From Desulfonatronum thiodismutans (lineage in GTDB: Bacteria; Desulfobacterota; Desulfovibrionia; Desulfovibrionales; Desulfonatronaceae), in assembly GCF_000717475.1 (NCBI RefSeq), contig NZ_JPIK01000004.1, positions 462,409 through 526,408 of the forward strand: a stretch of 64,000 nucleotides of DNA, read 5' to 3'. The notes below the pieces were generated by a model. The model searched no databases and was not told the origin of the DNA. It saw only the letters and a list, made by a program, of their open reading frames with translations. Shown one piece after another: positions 8,697 through 16,855 of the stretch (positions are counted from its first letter, which is position 1; the number at the start of each line of letters is the position of its first letter). The position numbers and the translations under genes are program-made.

Positions 8697-9182
8697 ATGT
8701 TGCACATCAACGTACCCGGCTGGAAAACACTGCGCCTCGCTCACCTCTTCCTGGACTACAACGGCACTCTGGCCCTGGACGGCCGCATTCTGCCCGGCGT
8801 TGCGGAACGCCTGGAAGAGTTGTCACGGCACCTGGACATCCACGTCCTCACAGCGGACACCTTCGGCAGCGTGCGGGAAGAGTTGAAAGTCGTTCCCTGC
8901 GACCTGCCGATCATCCCGCCCCAAGGCCAGTCGACCCAGGAGCAGGCCCAGGCCAAGGCCGACCATCTGCGCGCCTTCGACCCGGCCCTGTCCGCGGCCA
9001 TGGGAAACGGTCGTAACGACGCCTTGATGCTCCGAGAAGCAGCCCTGGGCATTGCCCTGCTCCAGGAAGAAGGCGCGGCTCCGCAAACTCTGGCCGCCGC
9101 GGACGTGGTCTGCCCCTCCATCCTGTCCGCTTTGGACCTCCTGCGTCACCCCCTCCGCCTGGCGGCCACGCTACGCGGGTAG
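8697..9182 (+). CDS. HAD-superfamily phosphatase, soluble P-type-ATPase-like
   Basis: The 161-residue protein has the HAD motif I as LFLDYNGTLA (Asp nucleophile, Gly-Thr) and motif IV as MGNGRNDALML. It lacks membrane segments and a cap domain of any size. It therefore resembles the small 'soluble P-type ATPase' HAD hydrolases that follow activase/DCCP genes in several anaerobes. It starts 21 bp after the double-cubane gene with AAGGGA upstream, so it is probably in the same operon. The substrate is unknown; a role in turnover of a phosphorylated metabolite or in cluster-protein maintenance is only inferred from position. Confidence 0.75.
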   Translation: MLHINVPGWKTLRLAHLFLDYNGTLALDGRILPGVAERLEELSRHLDIHVLTADTFGSVREELKVVPCDLPIIPPQGQSTQEQAQAKADHLRAFDPALSAAMGNGRNDALMLREAALGIALLQEEGAAPQTLAAADVVCPSILSALDLLRHPLRLAATLRG

Positions 9183-9268
9183 CGCTCGCAATCCGTCCGA
9201 TAGCAAAAGGGCGGAGTTCGGCGACGAGAACGGAAGGACGCGGAACAGGTCGCCCACTGGGAGCCCGC

Positions 9269-10381
9269 CTATATGTCTTTGCACGCCTTGGCCGAGGATC
9301 TTGCAATCGCCCGGATTTTCACCAGTTCCGCCACAATGCTCAGGGCGATCTCGGCGGGGGTTTGGGCGTTGATGTCCAAGCCGATGGGGCAGTGGACGCC
9401 GGAAAGGTCGTCTTGACTGAAGCCTTGCCCGCGCAGGGCCGCGTAAATGGCGTCCCGCTTGCGGCGACTGCCGATCATGCCGATATAGGCGGCCTGGGTA
9501 CGCAGGGCCTGGGCCAGGACGTCCATGTCGTGGGTGTGGCCCCTGGTGACGATGACCACGTAGCTGTTTTCGTCGATTCGGCGTCCTTCAAAGGCCCGCC
9601 CCATATTCTCCGGAACGTGGACGGCATCGGCCATGGGAAAGCGCTCCGGGTTGGCGAAGTCGGACCGGTCGTCATGGACTTCCACGCGAAAATCCACCCG
9701 GTGGGCCAGGAGCGCCACCTCCCTGGAAACATGGCCCGCGCCGAACAAATGCACCGTCTCTTTGGCTCGGATCAACTCGATCACCACCCGTGACTCCCCA
9801 ACAGTGTTTCCGTTTGTGCTGCCGCTCGTGTACAGGGTCGGACCACACTCGGTTCGGGCCGACTCCAGCAGGCTTGCCAGTCGCTCCGGGCTATCCGGCT
9901 GTTCTGGATAAAAACGCAAGCCCGAGGCTGAACGCTGGAGCAGATACGACTCGGAGAGCAGCCCGGCTCGACCGTCGGCGGATTCCCGGATCACGGTGGC
10001 CAAAAGCCATTCTCCTTCCTGTTCGCGCCGACGAGCAAGGAGCCGGAACAACTCGATGGTTCGGGTAACCGGCCGCAACGGCTCCACCAGCACGTCCAAT
10101 TCGCCGCCGCAGATCATGTCCATGTCCCCGGCATCCGTGCCTGCCAGGGTAAAATGCTGGAGCCGGCTGAAACCTGAACGCAAGACATCCAACCCGGTCT
10201 GGATAACCTCGGCCTCCAGGCGTCCCCCCCCGACTGTTCCCAGGATGGAACCATCCCGGCGCACGACCATCCGGGTTCCGGGAGTCCGCGGCGCGGAGCC
10301 GGTTTGGCCGACAATGGTGGCCAGAGCCGCCGAATCTCCAGCCTCCAGCAAGGTCAAAATTTCATCTTCAAGTCGGATCAT
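9269..10381 (-). CDS. XdhC/CoxI-family molybdoenzyme maturation factor
   Basis: The 370-residue protein has the N-terminal XdhC_CoxI block (GSAPRTPGTRMVV, then TVGGGRLEAEV) and the C-terminal Rossmann block HLFGAGHVSREVA, followed by YIGMIGSRRKRD. These proteins bind molybdenum cofactor, protect it and promote its sulfuration before insertion into xanthine-dehydrogenase-type enzymes. No such enzyme is encoded in this window, so its client lies elsewhere. It is the second gene after fluC on the minus strand, 20 bp downstream of it. The assignment to the family is secure; the particular client (xanthine dehydrogenase, CO dehydrogenase or aldehyde oxidoreductase) is not. Confidence 0.88.
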   Translation of the reverse strand: MIRLEDEILTLLEAGDSAALATIVGQTGSAPRTPGTRMVVRRDGSILGTVGGGRLEAEVIQTGLDVLRSGFSRLQHFTLAGTDAGDMDMICGGELDVLVEPLRPVTRTIELFRLLARRREQEGEWLLATVIRESADGRAGLLSESYLLQRSASGLRFYPEQPDSPERLASLLESARTECGPTLYTSGSTNGNTVGESRVVIELIRAKETVHLFGAGHVSREVALLAHRVDFRVEVHDDRSDFANPERFPMADAVHVPENMGRAFEGRRIDENSYVVIVTRGHTHDMDVLAQALRTQAAYIGMIGSRRKRDAIYAALRGQGFSQDDLSGVHCPIGLDINAQTPAEIALSIVAELVKIRAIARSSAKACKDI

Positions 10382-10401
10382 TGGATTTTCTCATCATCGC
10401 G

Positions 10402-10776
10402 TTACCACATCCGCCCAAGCAGGAAACCGCAGGAAAGTGCTCCGAGGCTGATCAGGTTTTGGGCGATCAGGTTCAGGACCGGTTTCAGGCGCTTTCCTTC
10501 CTGAAACAGCAGATGGGTTTCAAAGATGTACGTGGAAAAGGTGGTGAACGATCCCAGAAAACCGACCAGGATGATCACCTTGAATTGAGGAGAGATGGCC
10601 CCGATCTCATGGATCAGCGCCCAAGCCAGCCCGAAGAGGCAGCTCCCCAGGACGTTCACCGTGGTGGTACCCCAGGGATATTCCCGGCCCAGAAGCGCAT
10701 ACACGGCCGAGGAGAGCCAATACCGCGACATGGCGCCCAATGCGCCGGCCAGGCAGAGAAAGAGGATTTCCTGCAT
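10402..10776 (-). CDS. crcB: Fluoride ion channel FluC/CrcB
   Basis: The 124-residue membrane protein starts LFLCLAGALGAMSRYWLS and has the hallmark blocks WGTTTVNVLGSCLFG and GFLGSFTTFSTYIFE. Four transmembrane helices are evident. The dual-topology dimer exports fluoride down its electrochemical gradient. Length and all pore motifs (Asn in TVNVLG, FTTFST Phe-box) are normal for a single-gene homodimer. No fluoride riboswitch could be recognised upstream. It sits directly upstream of the XdhC-family gene. Confidence 0.92.
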   Translation of the reverse strand: MQEILFLCLAGALGAMSRYWLSSAVYALLGREYPWGTTTVNVLGSCLFGLAWALIHEIGAISPQFKVIILVGFLGSFTTFSTYIFETHLLFQEGKRLKPVLNLIAQNLISLGALSCGFLLGRMW

Positions 10777-10835
10777 CGGGTAATAGGGTGGTTCAGATCA
10801 TCTTGGCATGTGAATGAGTGAAACGTTCGCTTTAC

Positions 10836-11564
10836 TCAGGTCGCGGTAGCCGGGAGGTCCCAACGGACCTTGCCGCCGGTTTTCTTGCGTTTTCGCAGCA
10901 GGATATAAAGTGCCCCGGCTCCGCCGTGCTGGGGCAGGGCCGTGCAGAAGGCCAGGACGACCCGGCGCAGCGGGTCGCGAGTCAGCCAAAGGGGCAGTTC
11001 CTCGCGGATCAACGCCAGCCCTCCGGGCGAGTTCTTGCCGCGTCCGGGAATCAGCAACACGCAGCGTCGGCCCAGGTAATACTGGCCGCGCAGGAAGTCG
11101 AGGGTAGCGTCCCTGGCCTGCAACGCGTTCAACCCGTGCATGTCCAGGTGGGCCTCCACGCTGAACTGCCCCGCCTTGAGCTTGCCCAGCACCTTTTTGT
11201 CCAGGTCCTGAATATAGCCGTGCATGTATTCCTCGGAATACGACAGCTCGAACTCCACCGTTCCCTGGACCAAATTGCGCAGATAGTCCGTCACCCAAAG
11301 GTCGTCGTTCTCGGCCTGGCCTGGCCTGCGTTCGGTGGTCACGGATCGCGAAAGTCCGGATTCGCCGGGCACTTCCCGCCCCTTGGTTCCGCCGGAGATG
11401 GGCGTAACTTCGGACATGGCCCGGACGAACAGGTCCGCGTCGTCCTGGGGCGGGGCCTCCGGCTCTTCTTTTGGTCGAGGCTTGGGAACGATGCGCTTGA
11501 CGCGCTCCTTTTTGGGGAACTTCTTCTTAAGCGCGGAGAGGTCTTCGAGGGAGGTGAACTTCAT
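10836..11564 (-). CDS. Smr-domain protein (putative endonuclease/nicking domain)
   Basis: The 242-residue protein has an acidic and basic low-complexity N-terminal half and a C-terminal Smr domain. The domain is recognised by LDMHGLNALQARDAT, LLIPGRGKNSPGG and HGGAGALYILLRKRK. Stand-alone Smr proteins of this YdaL type cleave nucleic acid and have been linked to mRNA rescue or mismatch-related nicking. The start at 11564 (MKFTSLEDLSALKKKF) was preferred over the frame opening at 11849. The longer version would translate the GATTTCGAT-type repeat at 11732-11811 into a meaningless DFDFDSD/IEIEIAIEI stretch. Confidence 0.8.
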   Translation of the reverse strand: MKFTSLEDLSALKKKFPKKERVKRIVPKPRPKEEPEAPPQDDADLFVRAMSEVTPISGGTKGREVPGESGLSRSVTTERRPGQAENDDLWVTDYLRNLVQGTVEFELSYSEEYMHGYIQDLDKKVLGKLKAGQFSVEAHLDMHGLNALQARDATLDFLRGQYYLGRRCVLLIPGRGKNSPGGLALIREELPLWLTRDPLRRVVLAFCTALPQHGGAGALYILLRKRKKTGGKVRWDLPATAT

Positions 11565-11731
11565 GGCCTGGACGGGGCTGCTTGATTCGGTTTCGTGGAG
11601 TGGGTAGGAAGGCAGGTCGCCCTTGCAACGCCGAGAAACGGGCTGTATCCGAGACAGTATCCTGACGAATATGCAAAGGCAAGACAAAGGCTGGGCACTT
11701 TTGTTCTCGAACCACGGGCGCTCTGGATCGG

Positions 11732-11811
11732 AGTCGAAATCGAAATCGTGATCGAAATCGATTTCTGGCAACATTCCGATTTCGATAGCGATTTCGATTT
11801 CGATAGCGATC
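11732..11811. repeat. Short-period ATCGAAATCG-type repeat with inverted halves
   Basis: On the plus strand the left half reads as repeated TCGAAA units (GTCGAAATCGAAATCGTGATCGAAATCG cut into units of six) and the right half as repeated GATTTC/GATAGC units. The two halves are inverted copies around TTTCTGGCAACATTCC. The array lies in the divergent spacer between the Smr gene and rsmD. It can fold into a long imperfect stem. Confidence 0.7.
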
Positions 11812-11863
11812 TGTAAGAGGTCGGGAGTTACAACAAAAATGTCCTGCAAGACGGAGACGAAGC

Positions 11864-12448
11864 GTGGTAAGAATCATCGCCGGACACTGGAAGGGCCGCC
11901 GGATCAAGACGACCGAGGGCGAAGGCTATCGTCCGGCCATGGGCAGGGTGCGGGAGGCCCTGTTTTCCATGCTCGCCTCGCGCGGCGTGCATTGGGACGC
12001 GGTCCGGGTGCTGGACGTGTTCGCCGGCAGCGGAAGCCTGGGCTGGGAGGCGTTGAGCCGGGGAGCACCGGAAGTGTGCTTTCTGGAAAGCGACCCCAAG
12101 GCCCTGCGCCTGTTGCGGGACCAGGCTCCGGCCTTTGAGCGTCCCGGACAACGCGTCCGGATTCTGGCCGGAGACGCCTTGCGCACCCTGGCAGAGCCTC
12201 CCAGGCAGGGAGGATACGAGGTCTTGTTTTTTGATCCGCCGTATGGCCGCGACCTCCTGGTCCCGGCCCTGATCCTGGCCCGCAAGCACGGTTGGATCGC
12301 CCTGGACGCCCTGATCTGCGCGGAGGTGGAGGAAACCTGGACACCCGCCGCCCTGCCCCTTCCCGAACTTGAACTGGAAACCGACCGCACGTACGGTCAA
12401 ACCCGCATCTGCATCTGGACGACCCGACCGCCCTCGCCTATCCCCTGA
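11864..12448 (+). CDS. rsmD: 16S rRNA (guanine-966-N2)-methyltransferase RsmD
   Basis: The 194-residue protein begins VRIIAGHWKGRRIKT, the typical RsmD N terminus. It has the SAM-binding block LDVFAGSGSLGWEALSRGA and the catalytic block FFDPPYGRD. It methylates G966 of 16S rRNA during 30S assembly. The start is GTG at 11864 with GGAG upstream. It heads a + strand run with coaD 21 bp downstream, the common rsmD-coaD arrangement. Confidence 0.93.
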   Translation: MVRIIAGHWKGRRIKTTEGEGYRPAMGRVREALFSMLASRGVHWDAVRVLDVFAGSGSLGWEALSRGAPEVCFLESDPKALRLLRDQAPAFERPGQRVRILAGDALRTLAEPPRQGGYEVLFFDPPYGRDLLVPALILARKHGWIALDALICAEVEETWTPAALPLPELELETDRTYGQTRICIWTTRPPSPIP

Positions 12449-12469
12449 ACCGTTGAACCGTGAACCCCG

Positions 12470-12979
12470 ATGGACAAAAATTTCTGCAAAAAACGCATCG
12501 CCGTCTACCCCGGCACCTTCGACCCCCTGACCAACGGCCATGTCAGCCTGATCCGACGCGGACTGGAAGTCTTTGACCAGGTCATCGTGGCCGTGGCCTG
12601 GGATACGCCCAAGACCCCGCTGTTCTCCCTGGAAGAGCGCCTGGAAATGATCGACGAAGTTTTCGCGCCGGAACCGCGGGTCATCGGCGAGGGGTTCCAG
12701 GGACTGCTGGTGGACTATGTCAGAGAGCGCGGCGGCAGCGTCATTCTGCGCGGGTTGCGGGCGACGTCGGACTTTGAGTACGAATTTCAGATGGCCCTGA
12801 TGAACCGCCGCCTGAACCGCGGCTTGCAGACCATGTTTCTGATGACTGATTATAAGTGGTTGTACATCAGTTCAACGATCATCAAGGAAGCGGCCAAGCT
12901 GCACGGAGACGTCCAGGGCCTAGTGCCGGAACCCGTGTTGCGCCGACTGCATCAAAAGTATGGGCCGAGCAAGGACTGA
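12470..12979 (+). CDS. coaD: Phosphopantetheine adenylyltransferase
   Basis: The 169-residue protein shows the nucleotidyltransferase motif YPGTFDPLTNGHVSLI at residues 13-28 and the C-terminal ISSTIIKE motif. It adenylates 4'-phosphopantetheine, the penultimate step of coenzyme A synthesis. Length and motifs are those of normal bacterial CoaD. It lies between rsmD and miaA in what looks like one operon. Confidence 0.95.
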   Translation: MDKNFCKKRIAVYPGTFDPLTNGHVSLIRRGLEVFDQVIVAVAWDTPKTPLFSLEERLEMIDEVFAPEPRVIGEGFQGLLVDYVRERGGSVILRGLRATSDFEYEFQMALMNRRLNRGLQTMFLMTDYKWLYISSTIIKEAAKLHGDVQGLVPEPVLRRLHQKYGPSKD

Positions 12980-12992
12980 GGGGGAACTCCCC

Positions 12993-13973
12993 TTGGCCTC
13001 AAGTCCGAACAACGTTCAAGCTCCAGGCGGCCAAGTCACGCCCATCGTCTGCCTGGTGGGAGCCACCGGAACCGGCAAGACGTCCGCGGCCCTGGCATTG
13101 GCCCGGCATTTTCCGGTGACCGTGATCAACGCGGATTCACGCCAAGTCTACCTGGACGTGCCGGTCATCACCGCCCAGCCGGACGCCGCGGAACAGGCCC
13201 AATGCCCGCATCTGCTCTACGGATTCCTGGCCATGGACGAAACCATTTCCGCGGGCAGGTTCATGGACGAGGCCCGGCTAGCGGTGGCGTCCTGTAGGGA
13301 GAACGGCCGTATGCCCGTTCTGGTGGGCGGCACGGGCCTCTACCTGCGCGCCCTGGCCGGAGGATTGGCGGATATTCCGGACGTGCCCGCCCAAGTGCGC
13401 GAAGCGGTGCTCCAGGAATGCGCGGACCACGGTCCCGAAGCCCTGCACGCCCGGTTGAGCGACGTGGACCCGGACTACGCGGCCCGGATTCACCCCCGTG
13501 ACAGGCAACGGGTCTGCCGGGCACTGGAAGTCTTCCAGGCCTCCGGACACCCTTTATCCTGGTGGCATGCCCATGCTCGCTCCGCCCAGGGACTGGAACT
13601 GTTCATCATCGGCCTACGCCTGCCCCGGCCGGAACTCCACGACCGTCTGGCCCGCCGCATCGACGTGATGCTGGAACTGGGATCGATCCAGGAAATCCAG
13701 CGAGCCTGGAAAGGTTGTCCGAACTCTGAGGCCCCGGGCTTTTCCGGCATCGGCTGCCGCGAACTGCTGGCCCATCTGCGCGGAGAGACCAGCCTCGAAG
13801 AAGCCAAGGACCTGTGGCTGTTCCGGACTAGAGCCTACGCCAAACGCCAGGAAACCTGGTTCAACAACATCCCCGAGGTCCGCTGGGTCTCGGCCGGGGA
13901 CCAGACCGCGGTCGTCCGCCTCGTGGAAGCCCATGCCGCGGATCCGCAAGTTACGGTCCGAACTCAGGACTGA
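12993..13973 (+). CDS. miaA: tRNA dimethylallyltransferase MiaA
   Basis: The protein has the P-loop VGATGTGKTS, the INADSRQVY substrate block, the GGTGLYLRAL motif and the C-terminal RTRAYAKRQ/TWF block. It transfers a dimethylallyl group to A37 of tRNAs reading UNN codons. I chose the TTG at 12993 because GAGGGGG lies eight bases upstream and it removes an overlap with coaD. An in-frame ATG at 12960 would add 11 residues inside coaD and has no Shine-Dalgarno. The product is about 326 residues, normal for MiaA. Confidence 0.93.
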   Translation: MASSPNNVQAPGGQVTPIVCLVGATGTGKTSAALALARHFPVTVINADSRQVYLDVPVITAQPDAAEQAQCPHLLYGFLAMDETISAGRFMDEARLAVASCRENGRMPVLVGGTGLYLRALAGGLADIPDVPAQVREAVLQECADHGPEALHARLSDVDPDYAARIHPRDRQRVCRALEVFQASGHPLSWWHAHARSAQGLELFIIGLRLPRPELHDRLARRIDVMLELGSIQEIQRAWKGCPNSEAPGFSGIGCRELLAHLRGETSLEEAKDLWLFRTRAYAKRQETWFNNIPEVRWVSAGDQTAVVRLVEAHAADPQVTVRTQD

Positions 13974-14015
13974 TCCGAACACATATCGATCCATATGAAG
14001 AAAGGAGACAACGTC

Positions 14016-14915
14016 TTGCGAAGCAACAGCCCCAAAACATGGTTGCTCACCACGCTGATGGCCGTTCTTATTGCCGTCCTGCCCTCCTTCTTACAGGCCG
14101 GGCAGGACGTGCGCCTCTTCGTCGAGACCGATGAAGCCGGGGGGTCGGAGCCCCGCCCTTCCGCTCTGCGCCAAGCCCTGGCTCAGGGGGTGGCCCAGGA
14201 GGCGGAGATTTTGATGCGGGGAGAACTGAGCGAAGGACGAAGGGCCGCATTGGAGCGGATTCTGGACTCCCGGGCCGAGGAATACGTCCTGGGCTGGGAG
14301 GAAGTCGAATACCTGCCCACGGAATGGGGCGCGGTCCTGCACCTGAATGTCCGGGTCAACCGGGAGGCGTTGCGTGATTTCCTGCGGGCTTTGGGCACAT
14401 ATTACACACGGGACTACCAGATCGGCTACCGATTCGATCCCCAAGGCCTGGTGCCGGAGCAACAGGAAGTGGTCCGGACCTTGGAGCAGCTCTCCGGCGT
14501 GCGCGACGACGGCTCGGACTCCCTGATTCTGCGTCTGGCGCTTTTGAGTGAAGGCGGGTGGCAAGGCGTACTGGATTACGAGGGCATGATCTGGACCGCG
14601 GCGGGACCGGACCTGCCGGAAATCTGGGCCGCCCTCTGGGGCAATTACTTCCGGTTGGACCGGGTACGCGGAGGCTTCGAGGACGCGGTGACCCTGGTCA
14701 CCCAGGGATGGCGCTCCGCCGGGGACATCCAGGCCTTTGACCGCCACCTGCGGAACCTGGACGTCTCCATGGACACCATCGACCTGCTGGGCGTCACGGT
14801 CCAGTCCGTCCGGTACCAGGCCAATTGGCGGATCGTGACCATGGACCGCGAAGCCCTGGAGCGCTCCCTTCGCGAATACTTTCAGGATCAGCCGGGCACC
14901 TTCGACCTGGAGTAG
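14016..14915 (+). CDS. Exported protein of unknown function
   Basis: The protein of about 299 residues has a clear signal peptide: a hydrophobic stretch LLTTLMAVLIAVLPSFLQAG after a short basic N terminus, with cleavage likely after QAG. The rest is soluble, acidic and rich in Leu/Arg/Glu (ILDSRAEEYVLGWEEVEYLP, GVTVQSVRYQANWRI), with no cysteines or metal motifs. I do not recognise a family. I prefer the TTG start at 14016, preceded by AAAGGAGA, over the ATG at 13995, which has no Shine-Dalgarno. It follows miaA by about 40 bp and ends at a hairpin repeat that includes its stop codon. Confidence 0.7.
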   Translation: MRSNSPKTWLLTTLMAVLIAVLPSFLQAGQDVRLFVETDEAGGSEPRPSALRQALAQGVAQEAEILMRGELSEGRRAALERILDSRAEEYVLGWEEVEYLPTEWGAVLHLNVRVNREALRDFLRALGTYYTRDYQIGYRFDPQGLVPEQQEVVRTLEQLSGVRDDGSDSLILRLALLSEGGWQGVLDYEGMIWTAAGPDLPEIWAALWGNYFRLDRVRGGFEDAVTLVTQGWRSAGDIQAFDRHLRNLDVSMDTIDLLGVTVQSVRYQANWRIVTMDREALERSLREYFQDQPGTFDLE

Positions 14916-14937
14916 GGGCGGGCCTGCGTGCCCGCCC
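14912..14937 (+). repeat. GTAGGGGC-type hairpin repeat overlapping a stop codon
   Basis: GTAGGGGCGGGCC is followed by TGCGTGCCCGCCC, giving an 8-bp GGGCGGGC/GCCCGCCC stem with a six-base loop at 14916-14937. The TAG stop of the preceding gene lies inside the repeat start. The same 26-bp layout, with paired substitutions, begins at 32100. It may serve as a terminator here. Confidence 0.6.
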
Positions 14938-14976
14938 TGGGCAAACACAACCAACCTAACGACAAGGAGAACCATC

Positions 14977-15090
14977 ATGGCGGAATTCATTTGTGCCAAG
15001 TGCGGAGAAAAGAAGGAAGGCCGGTGCAAGCCCCAGAAGTGTCCCAAGTGCGGCGAGAAAGGGACCATGGCCAAGCAGGAGCAGAAGTAG
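14977..15090 (+). CDS. 37-residue zinc-ribbon (rubredoxin-like) protein
   Basis: This small gene starts at ATG 14977 with an excellent AAGGAG seven bases upstream and ends TAG at 15088-15090. The product starts MAEFICAKCGEKKEGRC and continues KPQKCPKCGEKGTMAKQ. It has two Cys-x2-Cys pairs (CAKC and CPKC) plus an intervening RC, so it can bind one zinc or iron as a minimal zinc ribbon. It is followed four bases later by the ferredoxin/ASKHA gene, so the two are probably translated together. RCKPxKCPKCG proteins of this size occur in many Desulfovibrio genomes. The function is unknown. Confidence 0.8.
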   Translation: MAEFICAKCGEKKEGRCKPQKCPKCGEKGTMAKQEQK

Positions 15091-15094
15091 CCCG

Positions 15095-16855
15095 ATGACG
15101 AGCGAATCCGGCGTGGAGCGCGGCTCAGGGGCCGCGCTCCACGACCACGGAGCGGGCGACGTGCTCGCCATTGAGGACGCCGAGGGCCGGACACGCCTCA
15201 TCCAGGCCACTTCGGAACAGACCCTGGCCCAAGTTTTGTTTCTGGAAGGGCTTTGGCCCACGAAGCCGTTTTGCAGCGGCCTGGGGCGGTGCGGCCATTG
15301 CCTGGTGTATGTGGTCGACGATTCCGAGCCGTCGCCAAACACGCCAACAACGGACGAACGGAAGACCCTATCTCCGGAGGTCCTGGAACAAGGCGGACGA
15401 TTGGCCTGCCGCCGCCAATCCGAAAGCGGGCTGAGGGTCCGGCTGCCGTTCGCGTTTCCCAGGACCGCCGCCGAATCCGCCGCTGCCTTCGAATCGAACG
15501 GGATCGCCTTGGAGCGGGCCGTCAGCGGTTCATTGGCCCTGGCCGTGGACCTGGGAACCACCAGCCTGCACTGGCAACTTCTGGACGACAAGGGCGTCCT
15601 GGCCCAGGGGCGGGAACTCAATCCGCAGTTGGCCGCGGGCAGCGAGGTGATGTCCCGGTTGGGCTTTGCCCTGGCCGCGCCGGGCAATGCCCGAATGCTC
15701 CGGGACGTGGTGCTGCGACGGCTGCATGAACTGACCATGGCCCTGCCTGCTCCGGTGGATCGGATCTGCGTGGCCGGAAACACGGTGATGACCGCCCTGC
15801 TGCTGGAATGGCCGCTGAAGGGCTTGGCCGCGGCCCCGTACCAGAAGCCTCATGCAGGCGGATTCTGGACCAGACTGCCTTTTCAGGAAACGTCGCTGGA
15901 ATTATCAGACCATCACGCTCCTGGAAATGCCGAAGGACGGCACGGCGGGCGAACCTACATCCCGCCGCAACCCGCACCGTTCATCGGCGGCGACCTCAGC
16001 GCCGGACTGGCGGCCCTGCACTTCACCGCCGCTTCTCCCCCAGCCTTCCCTTTCCTTCTGGCGGACCTGGGAACCAACGGCGAGTTCATTCTGGCCCTCG
16101 GGCAGGAGCGGTACTTGGCGGCCAGCGTGCCCATGGGGCCGGCTCTGGAGGGCATCGGCATGTCCTGTGGCGCGACGGCCCTGCCAGGGGTCTGGGTGGA
16201 CGTGGTCGTGACGCCGTTTGGGCTGCGGCCCCGGCCCCTTGAAGACCCTGACGGGGGGAACTCGGACACGGGGGGCACGGAACACATCGACGTCCCTCGC
16301 TCAAAACCGGATCGGCAACGGATTTCCGGAACCGGCTACCTGGCCCTGCTGGCCGGGTTGCTGCGCCTGGGGCTCCTAGACCGCACCGGGGGCTTCGCGG
16401 CCGGGGACAGCCCGCTGGCCCGGCGGGTCGGATTGGGTTTGGCGGACCGGGACGGTGAACGGCGCTTTTTGCTCGGTCCGGACGTATACCTGACCGGACG
16501 CGACGTGGAAGAGGTGCTCAAGGTCAAAGCGGCCTTCAATCTGGCCTTTTCCCGGCTGCTGGCCGAGGGCGGCATTCAACCGGAGGCGCTGCGGGCCGTG
16601 TATCTGGCCGGGGCCCTGGGCGAGCATGCGGACTTTTCCGCCCTGGAGGAACTGGGTTTCGTCCCGCCCGGCTACCGACGTCGGATCCACCCCGTGGGCA
16701 ACAGCTCCCTGGCCGGGGCCGCCCTGCTGGTGAACAGCCCCGAGGCCAGGGACTGGATCGAGAGAATCGCGCCGATGATCACGACCCTGAACATCGGCCA
16801 GGAACCGGACTTCTTTTCACACTACACGCAAAGGTTGGTCTTTCGCCATGTCTGA
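15095..16855 (+). CDS. 2Fe-2S/ASKHA-domain corrinoid-activation (RACE, RamA-like) protein
   Basis: The 586-residue protein has an N-terminal plant-type 2Fe-2S ferredoxin domain (CSGLGRCGHC near residues 60-69, with LACR about 40 residues on). It is followed by a DUF4445/ASKHA ATPase domain starting LALAVDLGTTSLHW, with ADLGTNGEF, AGALGEHADF and GNSSLAGAALL. Proteins with this architecture reductively activate Co(II) corrinoid proteins of methyltransferase systems at the cost of ATP. The cognate methyltransferase is not in the window. The start ATG 15095 sits just after the zinc-ribbon gene. The 3' end overlaps the Rsm22-like gene by 8 bp. Confidence 0.85.
   Translation: MTSESGVERGSGAALHDHGAGDVLAIEDAEGRTRLIQATSEQTLAQVLFLEGLWPTKPFCSGLGRCGHCLVYVVDDSEPSPNTPTTDERKTLSPEVLEQGGRLACRRQSESGLRVRLPFAFPRTAAESAAAFESNGIALERAVSGSLALAVDLGTTSLHWQLLDDKGVLAQGRELNPQLAAGSEVMSRLGFALAAPGNARMLRDVVLRRLHELTMALPAPVDRICVAGNTVMTALLLEWPLKGLAAAPYQKPHAGGFWTRLPFQETSLELSDHHAPGNAEGRHGGRTYIPPQPAPFIGGDLSAGLAALHFTAASPPAFPFLLADLGTNGEFILALGQERYLAASVPMGPALEGIGMSCGATALPGVWVDVVVTPFGLRPRPLEDPDGGNSDTGGTEHIDVPRSKPDRQRISGTGYLALLAGLLRLGLLDRTGGFAAGDSPLARRVGLGLADRDGERRFLLGPDVYLTGRDVEEVLKVKAAFNLAFSRLLAEGGIQPEALRAVYLAGALGEHADFSALEELGFVPPGYRRRIHPVGNSSLAGAALLVNSPEARDWIERIAPMITTLNIGQEPDFFSHYTQRLVFRHV

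Noticed and set aside
10777..10835. Possible fluoride riboswitch upstream of crcB
   Set aside because: The short spacer shows no pseudoknot-like conserved motif.
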